A stretch of 64,000 nt of DNA. Source: Chlorophyllum brunneum (Eukaryota > Basidiomycota > Agaricomycetes > Agaricales > Agaricaceae). The notes beneath the pieces are model-generated. The model saw nothing but the letters and a program-made list of their open reading frames with translations. It did no database searches and had not been told where the DNA came from. The translations under genes and the position numbers were made by a program. The stretch is taken from assembly GCA_963576785.1 (NCBI GenBank), contig OY756140.1, positions 2,170,001-2,234,000 on the forward strand. Reading direction: 5' to 3'. Shown here piece after piece: positions 1-11,363 of this stretch (the first letter of the stretch is position 1; every line of letters begins with the position of its first letter).

Positions 1-802
1 AGCCTCTGCAAATTGAAAACCTGCAGCCAAATTAATATCTTACAGGAGGGACAGGATAATAACAACTGACCAAATCCTTTCTCGAATATTCAGTCGGTAA
101 TACGCTTCTTGCTTTTGCCGTACTCAGTTCAAACCGCGGAACGATAGCAATAGCCTTGATACCCTCCGACCAACCAAATTTGACATAATGACCAATTCCA
201 AACGGGGGCTGGGGTGGGTTCAAACCCCAGTCCTCACCCGCATCAGGAGGATATTCTGGCAAGACCTCACTCAGAGGTACACTCGCTGCCACGGTAGCTG
301 CCTCGTCGAGTTCTTTCAAATAAGACCCAACGAAACCACCAACCAACGCCGCAGTGACATTATCAGGATGTCGTTCAACCATGAGTGCAAAATCAAGCAA
401 TCGCTCGGTTGGGAGATTAAGCTTGCCCAAGGCATCACCGAGGAGAACACCAGCGATAACAGCTGCGCCCGAAGATCCCAACCCTCTACCGAATGGAATT
501 TCATTGTGCACGTGGATGGTGAGATTGGAAGGGAAGCTGCTGATGTTGTGGCATCGGAGGACGTAGAGGGACACACGCGTTGTAAGGTTTTTATAAGCCT
601 CTAAGGGTACTTCATCTGCGCCTTCGCCAGAGTAGGTGATCTTGGGATGGACGTAGGGCGTGGATTGTTGTGTATTTATTGGGAGGGTTACGGTAAGAGT
701 AAGGGAGAGGGAGAGGGAGAGACCGACGACGTCGAATCCTGGCCCGATGTTGGCTGATGTCGCTGGGACTTTGATTGTGAATCTGCGGAGGGGAGCCGAC
801 AT
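1..802 (-). CDS. THR1: Homoserine kinase, partial (C-terminus beyond window)
   Basis: Phosphorylates L-homoserine with ATP on the way to threonine, in the cytosol. It is a GHMP-family kinase: the N-terminus reads SAPLRRFTIKVPATSANIGP, and the ATP-binding motif PFGRGLGSSGAA lies at about residues 103-114. The start at 802 is preceded by an A-rich leader (T-tract 801-819 on the + strand). One intron, 21..70, has donor GTCAGT and acceptor CTGCAG; splicing joins SRKDL to VFNLQR, a sequence typical of the family. The gene runs off the left edge, so only about 250 residues are visible. Family call is firm; the intron is inferred from frame and motif continuity. Confidence 0.93.
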
Positions 803-1307
803 TTTTTTTTTCTTTTTTTGTAAATTCTTAATTATATGTATTGTCTGCTTGTTTCCTGGGCCGAGGCGGAGTAGTCTAGCTTGATGATAGATCTCTTGAT
901 GGGGAAAGATCGATGAGCTGAAAATAGTGAGGGATCGTATGGCAGAAGGAAAGGGATGTCCCTGCACCGTCAAGCCTTCAGGAGTGGCAGACAAGCCCCT
1001 GGAGAATCTGGCTCGCATTTATCTTTTCAAAGATCTTTGTCCTCCGGATCAAACATGTCCGATGATACTCCTGGTGCGGGGGTCAACGTCTAAAGGGCTT
1101 GAATTCATGTTCTACTATACTCAACTAGGTCATCTAAGATATGGTGGTGTGTGACTATAAGGCTCGATTCTTATACACGTCCAGTCGGAAAGGGAAGACC
1201 AAAAAACAACGTTGAGAGAAAGACACAATTAAACTTAATTTAACCCTCCTGGAAGAAGTGGAGGGGGGAAGAAACGACAAAGGAATAAAGATCAAGGGAA
1301 GAAAATG
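803..1307. other. Intergenic, promoter side of homoserine kinase
   Basis: About 500 bases lie between the homoserine kinase start and the stop of the next minus-strand gene. Short ORFs here carry no recognisable motif. A T-tract (801-819) marks the leader of homoserine kinase. I see nothing else supportable. Confidence 0.5.
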
Positions 1308-3544
1308 CTATTTGGCAGGTGCCTGCGGCTGCACCTGATACGCCCCGTAATATCCCTGCTGGGGCTGGGACTGGTATCCATTCGCAATAGGTACACCCGT
1401 CGTCGCCCTCATCTGCACAGGTAAAGTTGGGGCAACACTTCCTTGTGGCTGGCCCGTGTATCCAGCCCAAGCTCCTGCGGTAACTCCTGTTCCAGCTTTA
1501 TTCATTGCAGCCGTATTCGCAACAGCGGGTGTTGCCGCCGCTGCACCAGTCGTACTTCCTGCTGGTCTCTGTTGTTGTGCTGGTTGCTGGTAATATGACC
1601 CATAAGCAGCCGCCGTTGCAGGTTGAGGAGTTCCTGGGCCTGTTGATGCTGTCCCTGTCGTGGCTGCAGCTGCAGCTTGTGAATACTGGGCATGTGCGAA
1701 CCAGCTGGAGTATGCCGCGTACGGCTGCTGGCTTGTTGCCCCCGCGCCGTAGGCTTGTTGTCCGTAATATTGTTGTTGTTGTTGCTGCTGCTGCTGTGTT
1801 GTGGATTGCATATAGTTTTGGTAGTAGGGCGTTGCACCTGGTTTGTATGGGGTGTATGTCGTTGCCCCGGTAGTAGTAGCAGTAGCGGCTACAGGTCGAT
1901 AAGCTTGGGCCTGTTGGGCCTGATATGCGTAAGTATACCCGGCATATGGTGTAGTCGTGGGCGCGGCGGCTGATGCCACGGGTGTGATAGAAGTTGGAGC
2001 AGGGGACGATGACGTCGAGACGGTGGCTGGTACGGTAGAACTGGCTCGGACTTTGGCAGTCGAATCGTCACGGAGAGCCGTAGACCGCGTAGGTGCTAAT
2101 GTTCCGTACCAGCCGGGCTGGGGCTCTAGTGCGAGTGCCTTGTGAAGTTTACGTAGAACAAAAGTCGGTGGTACAACGGAAACGACTTCACCACTGGCGG
2201 CTCGAGGTCGAAGTGAGGTGAGCGTTTCGAGAGATTCCATTATGCCGTGAGCTAGAGGGTGGCTAAGTGAAGATGAAATAGGGGAGAGGGGCATACGTAC
2301 CAATCTCCCATTCCTCGGAAGTTTCGTCAATAGTCAGGTCTTCCTTTGTTAGACGATCGATTTGGAGCTCTTGCAGTCGTACAAGGGCTCGTTGGTTTCG
2401 TGTCAGGAGCTCGTCCACGAGTTTCTCGAGCTCTACGTCATCTAGTGCGGCCTTGAGGTTTTGGATGGTCTCTGGGGATAAAATATCGCTGAATTCAGCT
2501 TCAGCGTCGAAAGGTTCGTCCTCTGCCATGACATTGTCGACTTGGACGATACTGGCCTTGCCCTGGATCCACTCGCGCAGCTGTGCGTCTCTATGAGCAT
2601 TTCTTTCGCGTTTGTACCACAGTGCTTGACCGAGCTCGCGGCGGCCGACGAGTTCGCAGTCGTGATCAAAGGAGGGGGCGAAGCTTGCCCAGGGACCATA
2701 ATCGAGGAAAGCACCGGTCGTGAGGCGCCTTTGAGCAGGGAGTGCTTTGTTTGGATGGGATTTCGTGGGGTTATAGGAGGCGAGGGTGGGGGTGGGTTTG
2801 GAGGTCTGTGACGAGGATGGAGTGGGAAGGATGGAGACGAGTTCGGCGTGTGCGGTGGAGAGGTCTTTGAGGTGAAGCGACGGGGAGGAGGGACGGGGCG
2901 AGTTGAGGGACGACCAATAGTCGCCGGCAGGGAGGTGTTGGACGAGAGCGTATCGGGGCTCTGCAAGAGGAGATTTTGGGTGGTCGGAGGGGGGGTGTGG
3001 ATGGTGAGGGACAAGGGTTAGGGTGTCGAGAGAGACGGGGAGGATGTCGCGGGACGCCTGGTCGAGGAGAGAGAGGGCGAGGTTGCAAAAACGGAGCTGC
3101 TGGGAGGCTGTCTCCGATGGCTTTGAGCGGGGGTGAGAGGAGAGTGGACGAAGATTGTAGATGGCAGCCTGGAAGGGGGTGAGAGGGGGGGCGGGAGAGG
3201 AGGACGGACATACTCTAAGGACGCGCAGAGCATGGGGCTGCGCGTCTGCAAGGAGAGAACGGAGAGAGCGCGCGCTGTGGGAGGGCGGCGAGAGGGGAAA
3301 GACGCGGTCGAGGAGACCGAGGGCGTCTGAGCTGGGGGAGGGTGAGCGCGGAGGGAGATTGATGACGAGAAACGGACTTTTCTAGGACATGCAGGATTCT
3401 GGATGCGTGGTCGGGGGGCAGCGAGGAGAGCGAGTGGGACGGGGGCGGGGCAGGGCGGGGCAGCTTGTGGGGTCTGTCGTGCGGCGACGAGATGCGTTTG
3501 CGCTTTTTCGTCGCTGCGTCGCCGCTGCGTGTTGGCCGAGCCAT
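1308..3544 (-). CDS. Unknown protein, conserved core and Q/A/Y-rich C-terminus
   Basis: Proposed exons are 3378..3544, 2301..3331 and 1308..2251 (713 aa). Intron 2 (2252..2300, GTACGT...CTAG) joins EEWEI to AHGIMESLETL cleanly; intron 1 (3332..3377) is only 46 nt and less certain. The N-terminus is basic (KKRKR near residue 15), resembling a nuclear signal. A compact central part contains YGPWASFAPSFD and is followed by an acidic helical stretch. The last 250 residues are rich in Q, A, T, Y, G with a pure Q run near 1780-1800, like transcription or RNA-binding low-complexity regions. I do not recognise the family; a nuclear or chromatin role is a guess. It is divergent from mL43, with 115 bases between start codons. 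Confidence 0.7.
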
Positions 3545-3659
3545 CTGCCCTCTCGCCCGCCCAGCTGCCCCCTCTCCCACCCTTTCATCCTCCGATCCAA
3601 TCTCCGACCCCCCTTTCATTCTCCGATCAGTCCTCCGACCCTCCTCTCCACCAGCCCCC

Positions 3660-4133
3660 ATGCCCCAGCCCCTCCTCCGCGCCTCCCTCCGCACCCAGCC
3701 CGCCAACGGCCACGTCGCCTTCATCCCCCAAATCAGAAAACTCGTCTTTGAGTACTGCGACAAATGGCCCTCCTCCCATAACACACGTACCTTCCTCCTC
3801 ACCCATCTCCAGTCCCTCGCCCGCGCAAACTTACACGTCGAGGTCGCAGTCAGGCAGCGCAACCACAAAGAACCCATTGTCCGCGGTTTCTATGGTCCGT
3901 CCTCCGCCCTCCATCCTTCGTTGATTAACCCTTCTGCCTTTACAGTCAACAACTGCGACAAGGTCATCCCTCTCAATGGCCTAGAGCTCACTGCCATTCA
4001 ACAAAAAGTGCTCCTTCTACTCGATGCGTCCGGTGCAAAGATCAAACCCCTCAAGCGCAAGCCCGTCGAGAGCACAACCCCGTCCCCAAGAGGCATCTGG
4101 AGCGGACTTCATGCCGACAGACCTACCCTGTGA
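3660..4133 (+). CDS. Mitochondrial large ribosomal subunit protein mL43
   Basis: Small protein of the L51/S25/CI-B8 thioredoxin-like fold, a component of the mitochondrial large ribosomal subunit. Exons 3660..3894 and 3946..4133 encode 140 aa. Supporting motifs are IRKLVFEYCDKWPSSHNTR, FLLTHLQSLARANLHVEV and, near the end, KVLLLLDASGAKIKPLK. The intron (3895..3945, GTCCGT...TTTACAG) is 51 nt and contains no stop, so a retained-intron mRNA would still encode 157 aa; splicing restores the family spacing RGFY-VNNCDKVIPL. It shares a 115-base promoter with the divergent Q-rich gene. Confidence 0.9.
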   Translation: MPQPLLRASLRTQPANGHVAFIPQIRKLVFEYCDKWPSSHNTRTFLLTHLQSLARANLHVEVAVRQRNHKEPIVRGFYGPSSALHPSLINPSAFTVNNCDKVIPLNGLELTAIQQKVLLLLDASGAKIKPLKRKPVESTTPSPRGIWSGLHADRPTL

Positions 4134-4632
4134 TCCCCATCCCATGTATTTATACTCTTCCCCCTAATTTCAACTCGCCCTTGTGCAAATATCACATCAC
4201 GTGACATGAGCTAGAATCCTGGCAAGGTAAATTGCCTCCCCGCGTCCAACAATCTTTGCCGCCCAAATCGATGTCTCCGCCATGCGTGCCTTGCCTCCAT
4301 CTCACCCCCTTCTTCCGCAATCTTCTATGACACATTGTATCCTGTTCCTTTTTCCTCGCATCACTCCCTGACACGTGTGAGCCGTGCGGTATTAGGTATG
4401 TAACACCCCATTCTCAAAATCAAACGACCGCACACAGTGTTCTGGACGCCCTGTCCCGTCGTTGGAATCTTCTCCGGATATAACCTACTTCCTTTCCTTC
4501 TAAAAGGGCTCGGCGTTACTATCCTCCACTTTTTTCTCTCCCTCCCCCTTTTTTCCGTCTAACACTGGACCTACCTTCTTGGCCTCCCCCTTTTTGCCAC
4601 CAACTGGCTTCCTACCTTTCTCTTCCTCCTCA
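4134..4632. promoter_or_regulatory. Intergenic with two CACGTG E-boxes
   Basis: Spacer between mL43 and the Ser-rich gene. It carries the palindrome TCACGTGA at 4197..4204 and a second CACGTG at 4372..4377, the core bound by fungal bHLH factors such as Pho4 and Cbf1. The last 100 bases before 4633 are pyrimidine-rich, as usual just upstream of starts here. Function is inferred only from the motif. Confidence 0.35.
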
Positions 4633-7600
4633 ATGTTTACAGCACATGATTCGGCATCCCTCACGCTTGATGAGCTCACTTGGCTCTCAGCTAGCACCCT
4701 GATCGAAAACCAATACGCACTATCCGTACGTTCTAGCCGTTACAAGCAAGTTCTTCAAATGCTCAAATAATTCTCTCAGGAGTCTGCATCTTCTGAGCGA
4801 GATGCCAGAGCATTACTGCATGCAGTGTTCCGTGACTCGACCTCAGATATCAGTATAGAAACTGACGACGAAGGTCCTAGAAGTGACGAGAACCTAACCT
4901 CCCATTCCAACCAAAATTCACCGCCTCCCGTATGTTTACTGGCATCCTTCCCTGTTTTTGTTCTGCGTTGCTGACTGACGTGCTATGTCTCGGGCTTTTT
5001 TTGTTTTTTTTTGGGCAGATGTCGTCAACCTCACCACGGCGTACACGAGGGTCGCCAGAGTTGACATCAGCTACGCCGGGTACCAATTCCCCAGCACATT
5101 CCAGCATACATGACTTGGTCGGAACTGGCTCACCCTTTCAATCAGGTCGACAGCCTATCACTCCACCTCCCACACCCCCGAGACGTCACCTCTACCCTAG
5201 AAATCTGTCACACGACTATCCGTTTACATCAACCCCTCCATCCCCGTCTCCCTCAGTCTCCTCATCGACGCTAAGCAGCGTCAGTCGCACACATCAGACG
5301 GAATGGATTTACCGTCGGCCAAAATCCTCGTCCCCCGCAAACAATGCACTCATGAGCCGGCACAGGTCTCCTAGCACCAGTGCCTCGTGCACCCCGCAGC
5401 TTTCACGCTCCCCTTCAATCTCTTCTCGTACATACCGTGACAGTGCCACGACTGCCAGAAGCTCAAAGTACAGGCAACACGCGGCTGTGATGCCAAGGCC
5501 GTCATCCCCTGTGTTGATTTCCTCTACAAGTCAACTCGTAGACGCACCTGGTCCCGAACCTACTTCACGGAGTCCGTCCATCTCTTCAAACGCGACGGGT
5601 TTGAGAAGTGCTGCGAGTGCAAGTGTTTCAAGTTTGCAGTTGCAGTCGTCCATTCGCGTTTCGCCTTTGAAGAATAGAGCCCATGGACCCTCGTTTTCTC
5701 CGGTCGCTAATTTCCCAGTTTCTGGCAGTGGGGCTGCCCCACCCTGTGTAGAGCGTTGTCCAAGCAACACTAGCGTCGCGACAAACAACAGCACGGGTAC
5801 TGCCATTTGGTCCGCCCTCCGCGCTAAATCTGGTTCAACGCCTGAGCGGAATCGATCTCTCAAATCTATCCCATCGCGGTCCCAAATCAACGTGGCCTCT
5901 TCTGTAAGGCCGACATTCACCGTCCCACAGTCGTCGTCCCTCCCCATCTCTTCAAGGGACTTAATGGCCCCCCGGTTGCCCCCGAAAGACCGGCATACTC
6001 TAAGTGGTGCCCCCTCAATATCTTCCTCGTTCTCACAGAAGGATAAAGATAGACATACACACCGACGCGATAAATTTGCCTCTGCTCCACCAATCCCGGT
6101 CCCTATCGTGGGTCCGAATACGGCAAGTGCACGTCCATCACCATCAATAAAACCTGGTGCGAATAATCCGTCATCCGCATCTTCCCTCAACAACACCATG
6201 GGCGTGGGCGCATCTACCTCACCGTCCTCGCCTTCAGGGGCTTCAAATTCTACTATCAGAATGTCCTCAAATAGTCGAAGTCGCAACCCGCGTGATCGGA
6301 CGACTTCGCTGACCTCCCAGTGCAGCATTACCACAGCCACTACGACCCATACCGCAGCTACAACGGGAACCACGAGTTCATCATCTTCCTCACGATTACA
6401 CCCCTACACCCCAACTACACCGTCCTCAATCCCTGTCCCAGTGCCCGCTCCGGGAATCTACAATTTCCGCAGTTCTTCGAATAGCTCTACCAGTACGCCG
6501 CCTTCTTACCTCCACGGACTTGGCGGCGAAAAGAAACAATTTCATCAACACCGGCATCAGAGGCAAGCTTCGACTAGTAGTAGCACTAGCATTAATAGCG
6601 GTAGTACTGCGGCCGCTGTTGCTGCAAGGTCACTGGCTTATGCACAACTCACTGGAACATCGAATACTAAACGACGGCGACCTTCGACTTCGCCTGGTTC
6701 TGATACCTCTTCTTTCCATCCACATCCATACTCACGTCAAATTAGACCTGGTATTGGAGGGTCTAGTGCGACTGGGCATGGAAACGGACTTGGAGGACGG
6801 GGAAATAATGGAAGCGCGACCACGTTGATGCCATTCTCCTTGTCGTCATCGGCCCCCTATCACCCTCCCATCCCACCACCGCCCGCGCCATCACATTCGT
6901 CTTCTGTGTCATTATCGCATTATGGGAATTCGCATTTTTCCCGGTCTCCTCGTATCCCGCTCACACCACATGCACCACGGCATCATCCGCTCCCCAAGGC
7001 GAAATCCATACTCACGCGCACGTCATCCATGTCTACTAAAAACTCCGGATGTGGTGGGACGATCAAAAGTGTTAAATTCGTCGAAATACCCGAGGTGCAT
7101 TATCGATCAGGGCTTTCTGAAGAGGACGGGAACGAATATATCTATGGATATGGGTGTAACACACCTGATTACGATGATGAAGAGGATGAGAACGACGGAG
7201 GTGTTACTATTGGAGCCAAGGGTGAGGGACAAGAAGGGATGGTATTGAGGGATTGTATGGGGATTGACGTCGAGACGATTGATATGGATATTGATACGTA
7301 TCTTGGAAACGGGAGCCCGGAGGAAGAAGAGAAGGAGACCAAATTAACTTTCAAGAGGAGACAAGGGCTGGGGTGGAATTTCCTGTCGAGGAGTAAGAAA
7401 CAAGAGAGGGAGGTGGACAAGGATGGAGAGACTAAGGACGTTGACAGGGAGCCCATGACACGGCAAAAGAAGGAGAAAGAGAAGTCGAGCTCTGGACTGG
7501 GGTTGAAGAAGTTAATGGGTCTCACAATCCGCAAAGCACCACCTCCACCATTGTCACTCTCAATCAGTTCCTCCTTTTCCCCGAGCCTCAGGTCGCCTAC

Positions 7601-8276
7601 CACCTCAACTCAAGAGGACACAGACACGAGCCTATCCAGCAAGAAACAGAGCACAACTCCTCCGATTTCCCCCTCTCGCAAACCAATATCAGGCCCTTAC
7701 ATCCTGGGGTCACATCTTCCATCACGTTCGCCACCAACACATTTACCATTACCTTCACCCTCTTCCTCATTGCTGCATCATCCAACCATTCCCACTCGTT
7801 CAATCCCGGCCTCTTCTTCAAACACATCGCTTAACAGACTGAATGGCAGTCTGAGCGGTCATTACTTTAACCATTCTTCCGCTTCGATCAATCATGGAAA
7901 TACTACCCATCGTGCCAGATCTGTCCGCAGCGCCCATCAAAGAGTTCCTTCCTTAACTACTGCCACTGGTCTCGGAACGAGCACAGAACGACCCGTTGGG
8001 CCAAATCCTGGTGGAACACGACCGAAAGGGATCACAGGTGCCGATGTTCTCAGCTTGAATGCAACCCCTATCCCCCTCACGAGCGCACCTTCATACGAAA
8101 GCTTCCGAAGTGTCAAGAGCTACGGTGGGCGAAGCGTACGTAGTGAAGTTGGAAGCGTGAAGAGCTCCAAAAGCGCTGGAGCTGGAAGTATGCGAAGCTT
8201 TAGAACTTGGATGAATAAAGTTGGCGCCACTGTCGGCGGTCCAAGCGCAGGAGTCCCAGTTGCCGTTGCGGAGTGA
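4633..8276 (+). CDS. Large Ser/Thr/Pro-rich unknown protein
   Basis: Exons 4633..4725, 4780..4929 and 5019..8276 join in frame to 1166 aa; an in-frame ATG at 4579 is an alternative start. Introns 4726..4779 (GTACGT...CTCAG) and 4930..5018 (GTATGT, T-rich tract, GGGCAG) are convincing. The protein is mostly low complexity, with long Ser, Thr and Pro runs and many basic RS/RR pairs that look like phosphorylation targets. Less repetitive islands include KSVKFVEIPEVHYRSG (around 7068-7110), an acidic patch just after it, and a C-terminal SMRSFRTWMNKVG. No enzymatic domain, signal peptide or membrane segment is visible. Such proteins are often regulators or scaffolds, but I assign no function. Confidence 0.8.
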
Positions 8277-8547
8277 ACGGTCGAGATTATTTGCCGTTCT
8301 ACACCCATTCCTTTGCTATATTTGCTTTTCATTTAATATTCAATTTCGCTACTGGAGCGTCATTGTTTGATTTATGACTATGTCTTGCGTTTCACACAGT
8401 TATTATGGTTCTCCGGTGCATAGATAGGCGGATGGATGGGCTTTTGCGGATTGCCGCTCGATTTTCTCCTTTTTCTTAGGAAATTTTTTTCTTGACGGGA
8501 CCATTCTCGTATTGATGGGAGCATATTTGCCTGCTCACAAAGCCAGT

Positions 8548-8961
8548 TATGATTGGGTAGACATACGAGACTTGTCCGGAGACGCCGTAATGTACTCCTT
8601 CGTGAGGAACTGAATCTCAAACCTCGCAATTCCGTCGCTGTTATTCCACACCACACTGGAATAAACGAAATCGCAGAGCGGAACCCTCCGTTGTTCATCC
8701 TTCCCAAATAGAAGCGAGTTGCGAGGGGGGGCATTTAAATTCGATGTATTCAAGTCAACTACTTCCAAAAACCAAACGACTTTATCGGATCCTCATCCAC
8801 ATATGTACGATGTCGTCTAGGTCCTGAGTCTCTATGCAATGACCAAAAGTGCAGGACTGACATTCCAACATCGATCCCTCTCACGCGGAAAACCACCTCA
8901 TCTTTCCTTAGGAATACCCTCTAGAAGAGGAAAGTCTGGGCCCACAGATCACCCTGACCAT
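8548..8961 (-). other. Possible small unannotated gene or gene remnant
   Basis: On the minus strand an open frame without ATG (about 8792 down to 8548) reads like protein, with the segments DKVVWFLEVVDLNTSN, VPLCDFVYSSVVWNNSDG and FEIQFLTKEY. About 170 bases upstream is an ATG (8961..8959), itself about 85 bases downstream of a TATA-like ATATAAATA (9044..9052) followed by a CT-rich stretch, which is promoter-like. I could not build a splice model joining the two without doubt; a second frame in the same place reads PRRHRTYVDEDPIKSFGFW. It may be a short-intron gene, a decayed copy, or chance. Confidence 0.25.
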
Positions 8962-9043
8962 GCGAAGCACACAGACAACGGCGGGGAGCGGAAGGACGAA
9001 ACGCGCTCAAGTAAAGGAAAAGGGAAGGGTGAGAAATCTGCCC

Positions 9044-9052
9044 TATTTATAT
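9044..9052 (-). promoter_or_regulatory. TATA-like box
   Basis: Minus-strand ATATAAATA lies about 85 bases before the ATG at 8961, in otherwise empty DNA. It is the main reason to suspect transcription of the cryptic frame below it. Confidence 0.3.
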
Positions 9053-9288
9053 GACCGGCGTTCGCCGTAGTTTTATCTTGATTGACTTTTAGCTCCAAAA
9101 AAGTTGAGGTGCCAGTCATCGCAAGGATTATTATGAGTAACGTCCGGTACTTCCAAACCCAAGATTACAGCTAGGCTAAGCGATACTGGATATTATGACC
9201 ATGAGATCTGGATAAGGATAAGCCAAAGAAAGGACAAGTGTAAAAACGAGGGTGGTAATCCACGTGAAAAAGGGTCAACATTCGAAAC

Positions 9289-11075
9289 CTAGCGACCAGC
9301 CACGACGGTGTGGCGTGGCAAAAGGGTGGCCTTGCGCTTGGAACTTTTCCCAGAATCCACCATCTCAGACAGAGGCATAGGCAAAGGATTTACAAAATCA
9401 GCGGGGTAAGATAGAGATGGATCGTGCCTCAAAACAACGGGAGGTTTAATGTTTTGATAGATGGTAAGTTCTCGTGGTGGCGGTGTGATGGAAAGTGCCA
9501 TGCCCGCAGTCTGAGTCACTGTGAGCGTTTGAGGGCGTTGTGATGCACGTATGCGACTTTCCGTTCGCATGCGTTCTACTTCCTCTTCCTCGTCAGAGGG
9601 TATCTCGTTCCCGTCAAGGTCAAGGCGTGCTGGTGGAGAAGTCAGTTAAGTTTAGCACCACTAAAACTTGCACAAGCAACAGTCTCACCCCATCCTCTTC
9701 TCCGAGGTGGATTGCTCGGATTTATGGGTGTGTCCGTGTGTTCTTGCGGCGGTAGAGGCGGTGGTGGTAAAGGGACAGCCGGATCCGTAGTCCGCAGAGC
9801 GTCAAGGTTCTGACGGGGATTACTGAACCGATTTCTGTGTCGACGAGAAGTGTTTGGGGAAGGCATCAGCCACGACATGGGATCACCGTCGTCCCAGTCG
9901 ACTGTTATATTGTGGACGAGTTCTTCCCCGTTTCGGTTATACGTCCGATGAACTACGTAATTTCGACCTTGGAACGCGGACTCAGGAGGAGTAGGGTATC
10001 TAGATTCCAATGGTCGTTCATTCGTTTCCGAAGGGACGTAACTCAAGGGTTCGTCAAAGATTAGTGGACTGCTTGGCATATTAGAAGTTGAAGGGGTCGG
10101 CAAATTTTGTACCGAGAAGTTGGATAGAAGGGATAAGCGTTCTGATGGGCCATTGTTTTGTCGAATACTGTTAGACACACTGCTGGGCCCGAGATCCCAT
10201 TGGGAATTCGATGAGGAATCCGGAGGTGCTTGAGAATATTGGGGGGTTCCCCGAGATGACTGGTGAGGGTCCCGTGGTAACATCGAGGTTGGACGTGGAG
10301 TGGGCCACGACGGAGCCGCTGTGGAAGTTCTTCTCCTTTCACCCATAACGTGTAGAACCCTTTCCAGTTCTTCTTCGTAGCTCCTTGTAACGGAAGCAAT
10401 AGAATTAAATGTTCCTGCATAGATTTCTCCGGCATCTCCTGCTAGTTGGTTGGTGGCTTGGGGAGCGTCGGCGACCCTAGGCGCAACGGCCATCCTGGCA
10501 GCAACTCGTCTGCCCAACAGAGTCGCTCCATCGTCAACCGAAGCAGGGCGACTCAGTGGACTGGCTCGAATTATGGGGAGCGTACGGGTTGGAGTGGAGC
10601 TGGCCAGTTGCTGGACGTCCACAGAGCGCAAAAGGCTCTCAGTCACAGACATGTCGGATGAAATGTGGTTTCCAGGCCTTACCCGGTTCCAAACTGCCCT
10701 TTCCCTATACCTATCCCCCAGTTCTTCAGCAGAGGGGGGTTGGAATTCCGGTGGCAGCGAAAATGTGTCAGCATCGAGGCTGGACACAAGCTGGTCTTCC
10801 GGTACATGAAGGCGAAGCTGGGAAAGGGTTTCCGGCAAGGACTCCGAGAGGTCCAGGAGACTTCGACGAACCTGGCGAATACGATTGTATGCCGCGTCCA
10901 GAGCTGCGGATGTCTGCTGCAGGTGACGCTGTGTGTTCCTAGAAGCTTCATTCACGGCGGACATCGTGGCGCGACGCAGAATGGAAGAAGATGCTGTCAC
11001 TTGGGCATCGGCGACATTGGGAGAATTGGAAGACGGGGGTGGAGAGGGATAAGGGCGGTCACGGTTGCTGTCCAT
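9289..11075 (-). CDS. Unknown 575-aa Ser/Pro-rich protein
   Basis: Two exons, 9689..11075 and 9289..9629, spliced over 9630..9688 (GTGAGA...CACCAG), give 575 aa. The junction produces RRRGWARLDLDGNEIPSDEE, much more protein-like than either unspliced reading, which supports the intron. The first 120 residues are helical and polar, possibly a short coiled coil (NTQRHLQQTSAALDAAYNR). The middle is Ser/Pro-rich and disordered. A more ordered patch, NYVVHRTYNRNGEELVHNIT followed by VDWDDGDPMSWL, lies around residue 395. The tail is acidic then basic. I do not recognise the family. No signal peptide or membrane helix. Confidence 0.75.
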
Positions 11076-11363
11076 GGCATCCAGATGACCGGCCGGGCTT
11101 GTGGGCTGGCAACGCCGGGGAAACCTGACTGTGGCGAAATTGCAGTGGCCAAGGTCTGCTCAGTGTGACTGAATTCGTGCGCCCGCAGACGCAGAATGGG
11201 GCGTAGATAAGGAATGACTTGCGCAAAAATGGCCTCACAAATCCCAGTGGCTGTGCGGTTGCCTTACACGGTATGTCCAGTTTCCCCCGTCGGGAGCTGC
11301 ATCGTACTACTACATAACTAGGGACAGTTTGAGGCAGACATGGCTCGGCCTTGGTATTTACCT

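Larger units (their letters stand above)
8277..9288. other. Gene-poor kilobase between convergent genes
   Basis: The Ser-rich gene ends at 8276 and the next minus-strand gene ends at 9289. Apart from the cryptic minus-strand coding trace listed separately (8548-8961) I see no gene, repeat or RNA. Confidence 0.5.

Noticed and set aside
200..235. tRNA T-arm-like GGTTCAAACCCC
   Set aside because: It lies inside homoserine kinase codons (WGLNPPQPPFG) and no acceptor or anticodon stem surrounds it.
5531..6373. 280-codon antisense ORF inside the Ser-rich gene
   Set aside because: Typical mirror of Ser/Thr-rich codons; no motif, and the sense strand has good splice sites.
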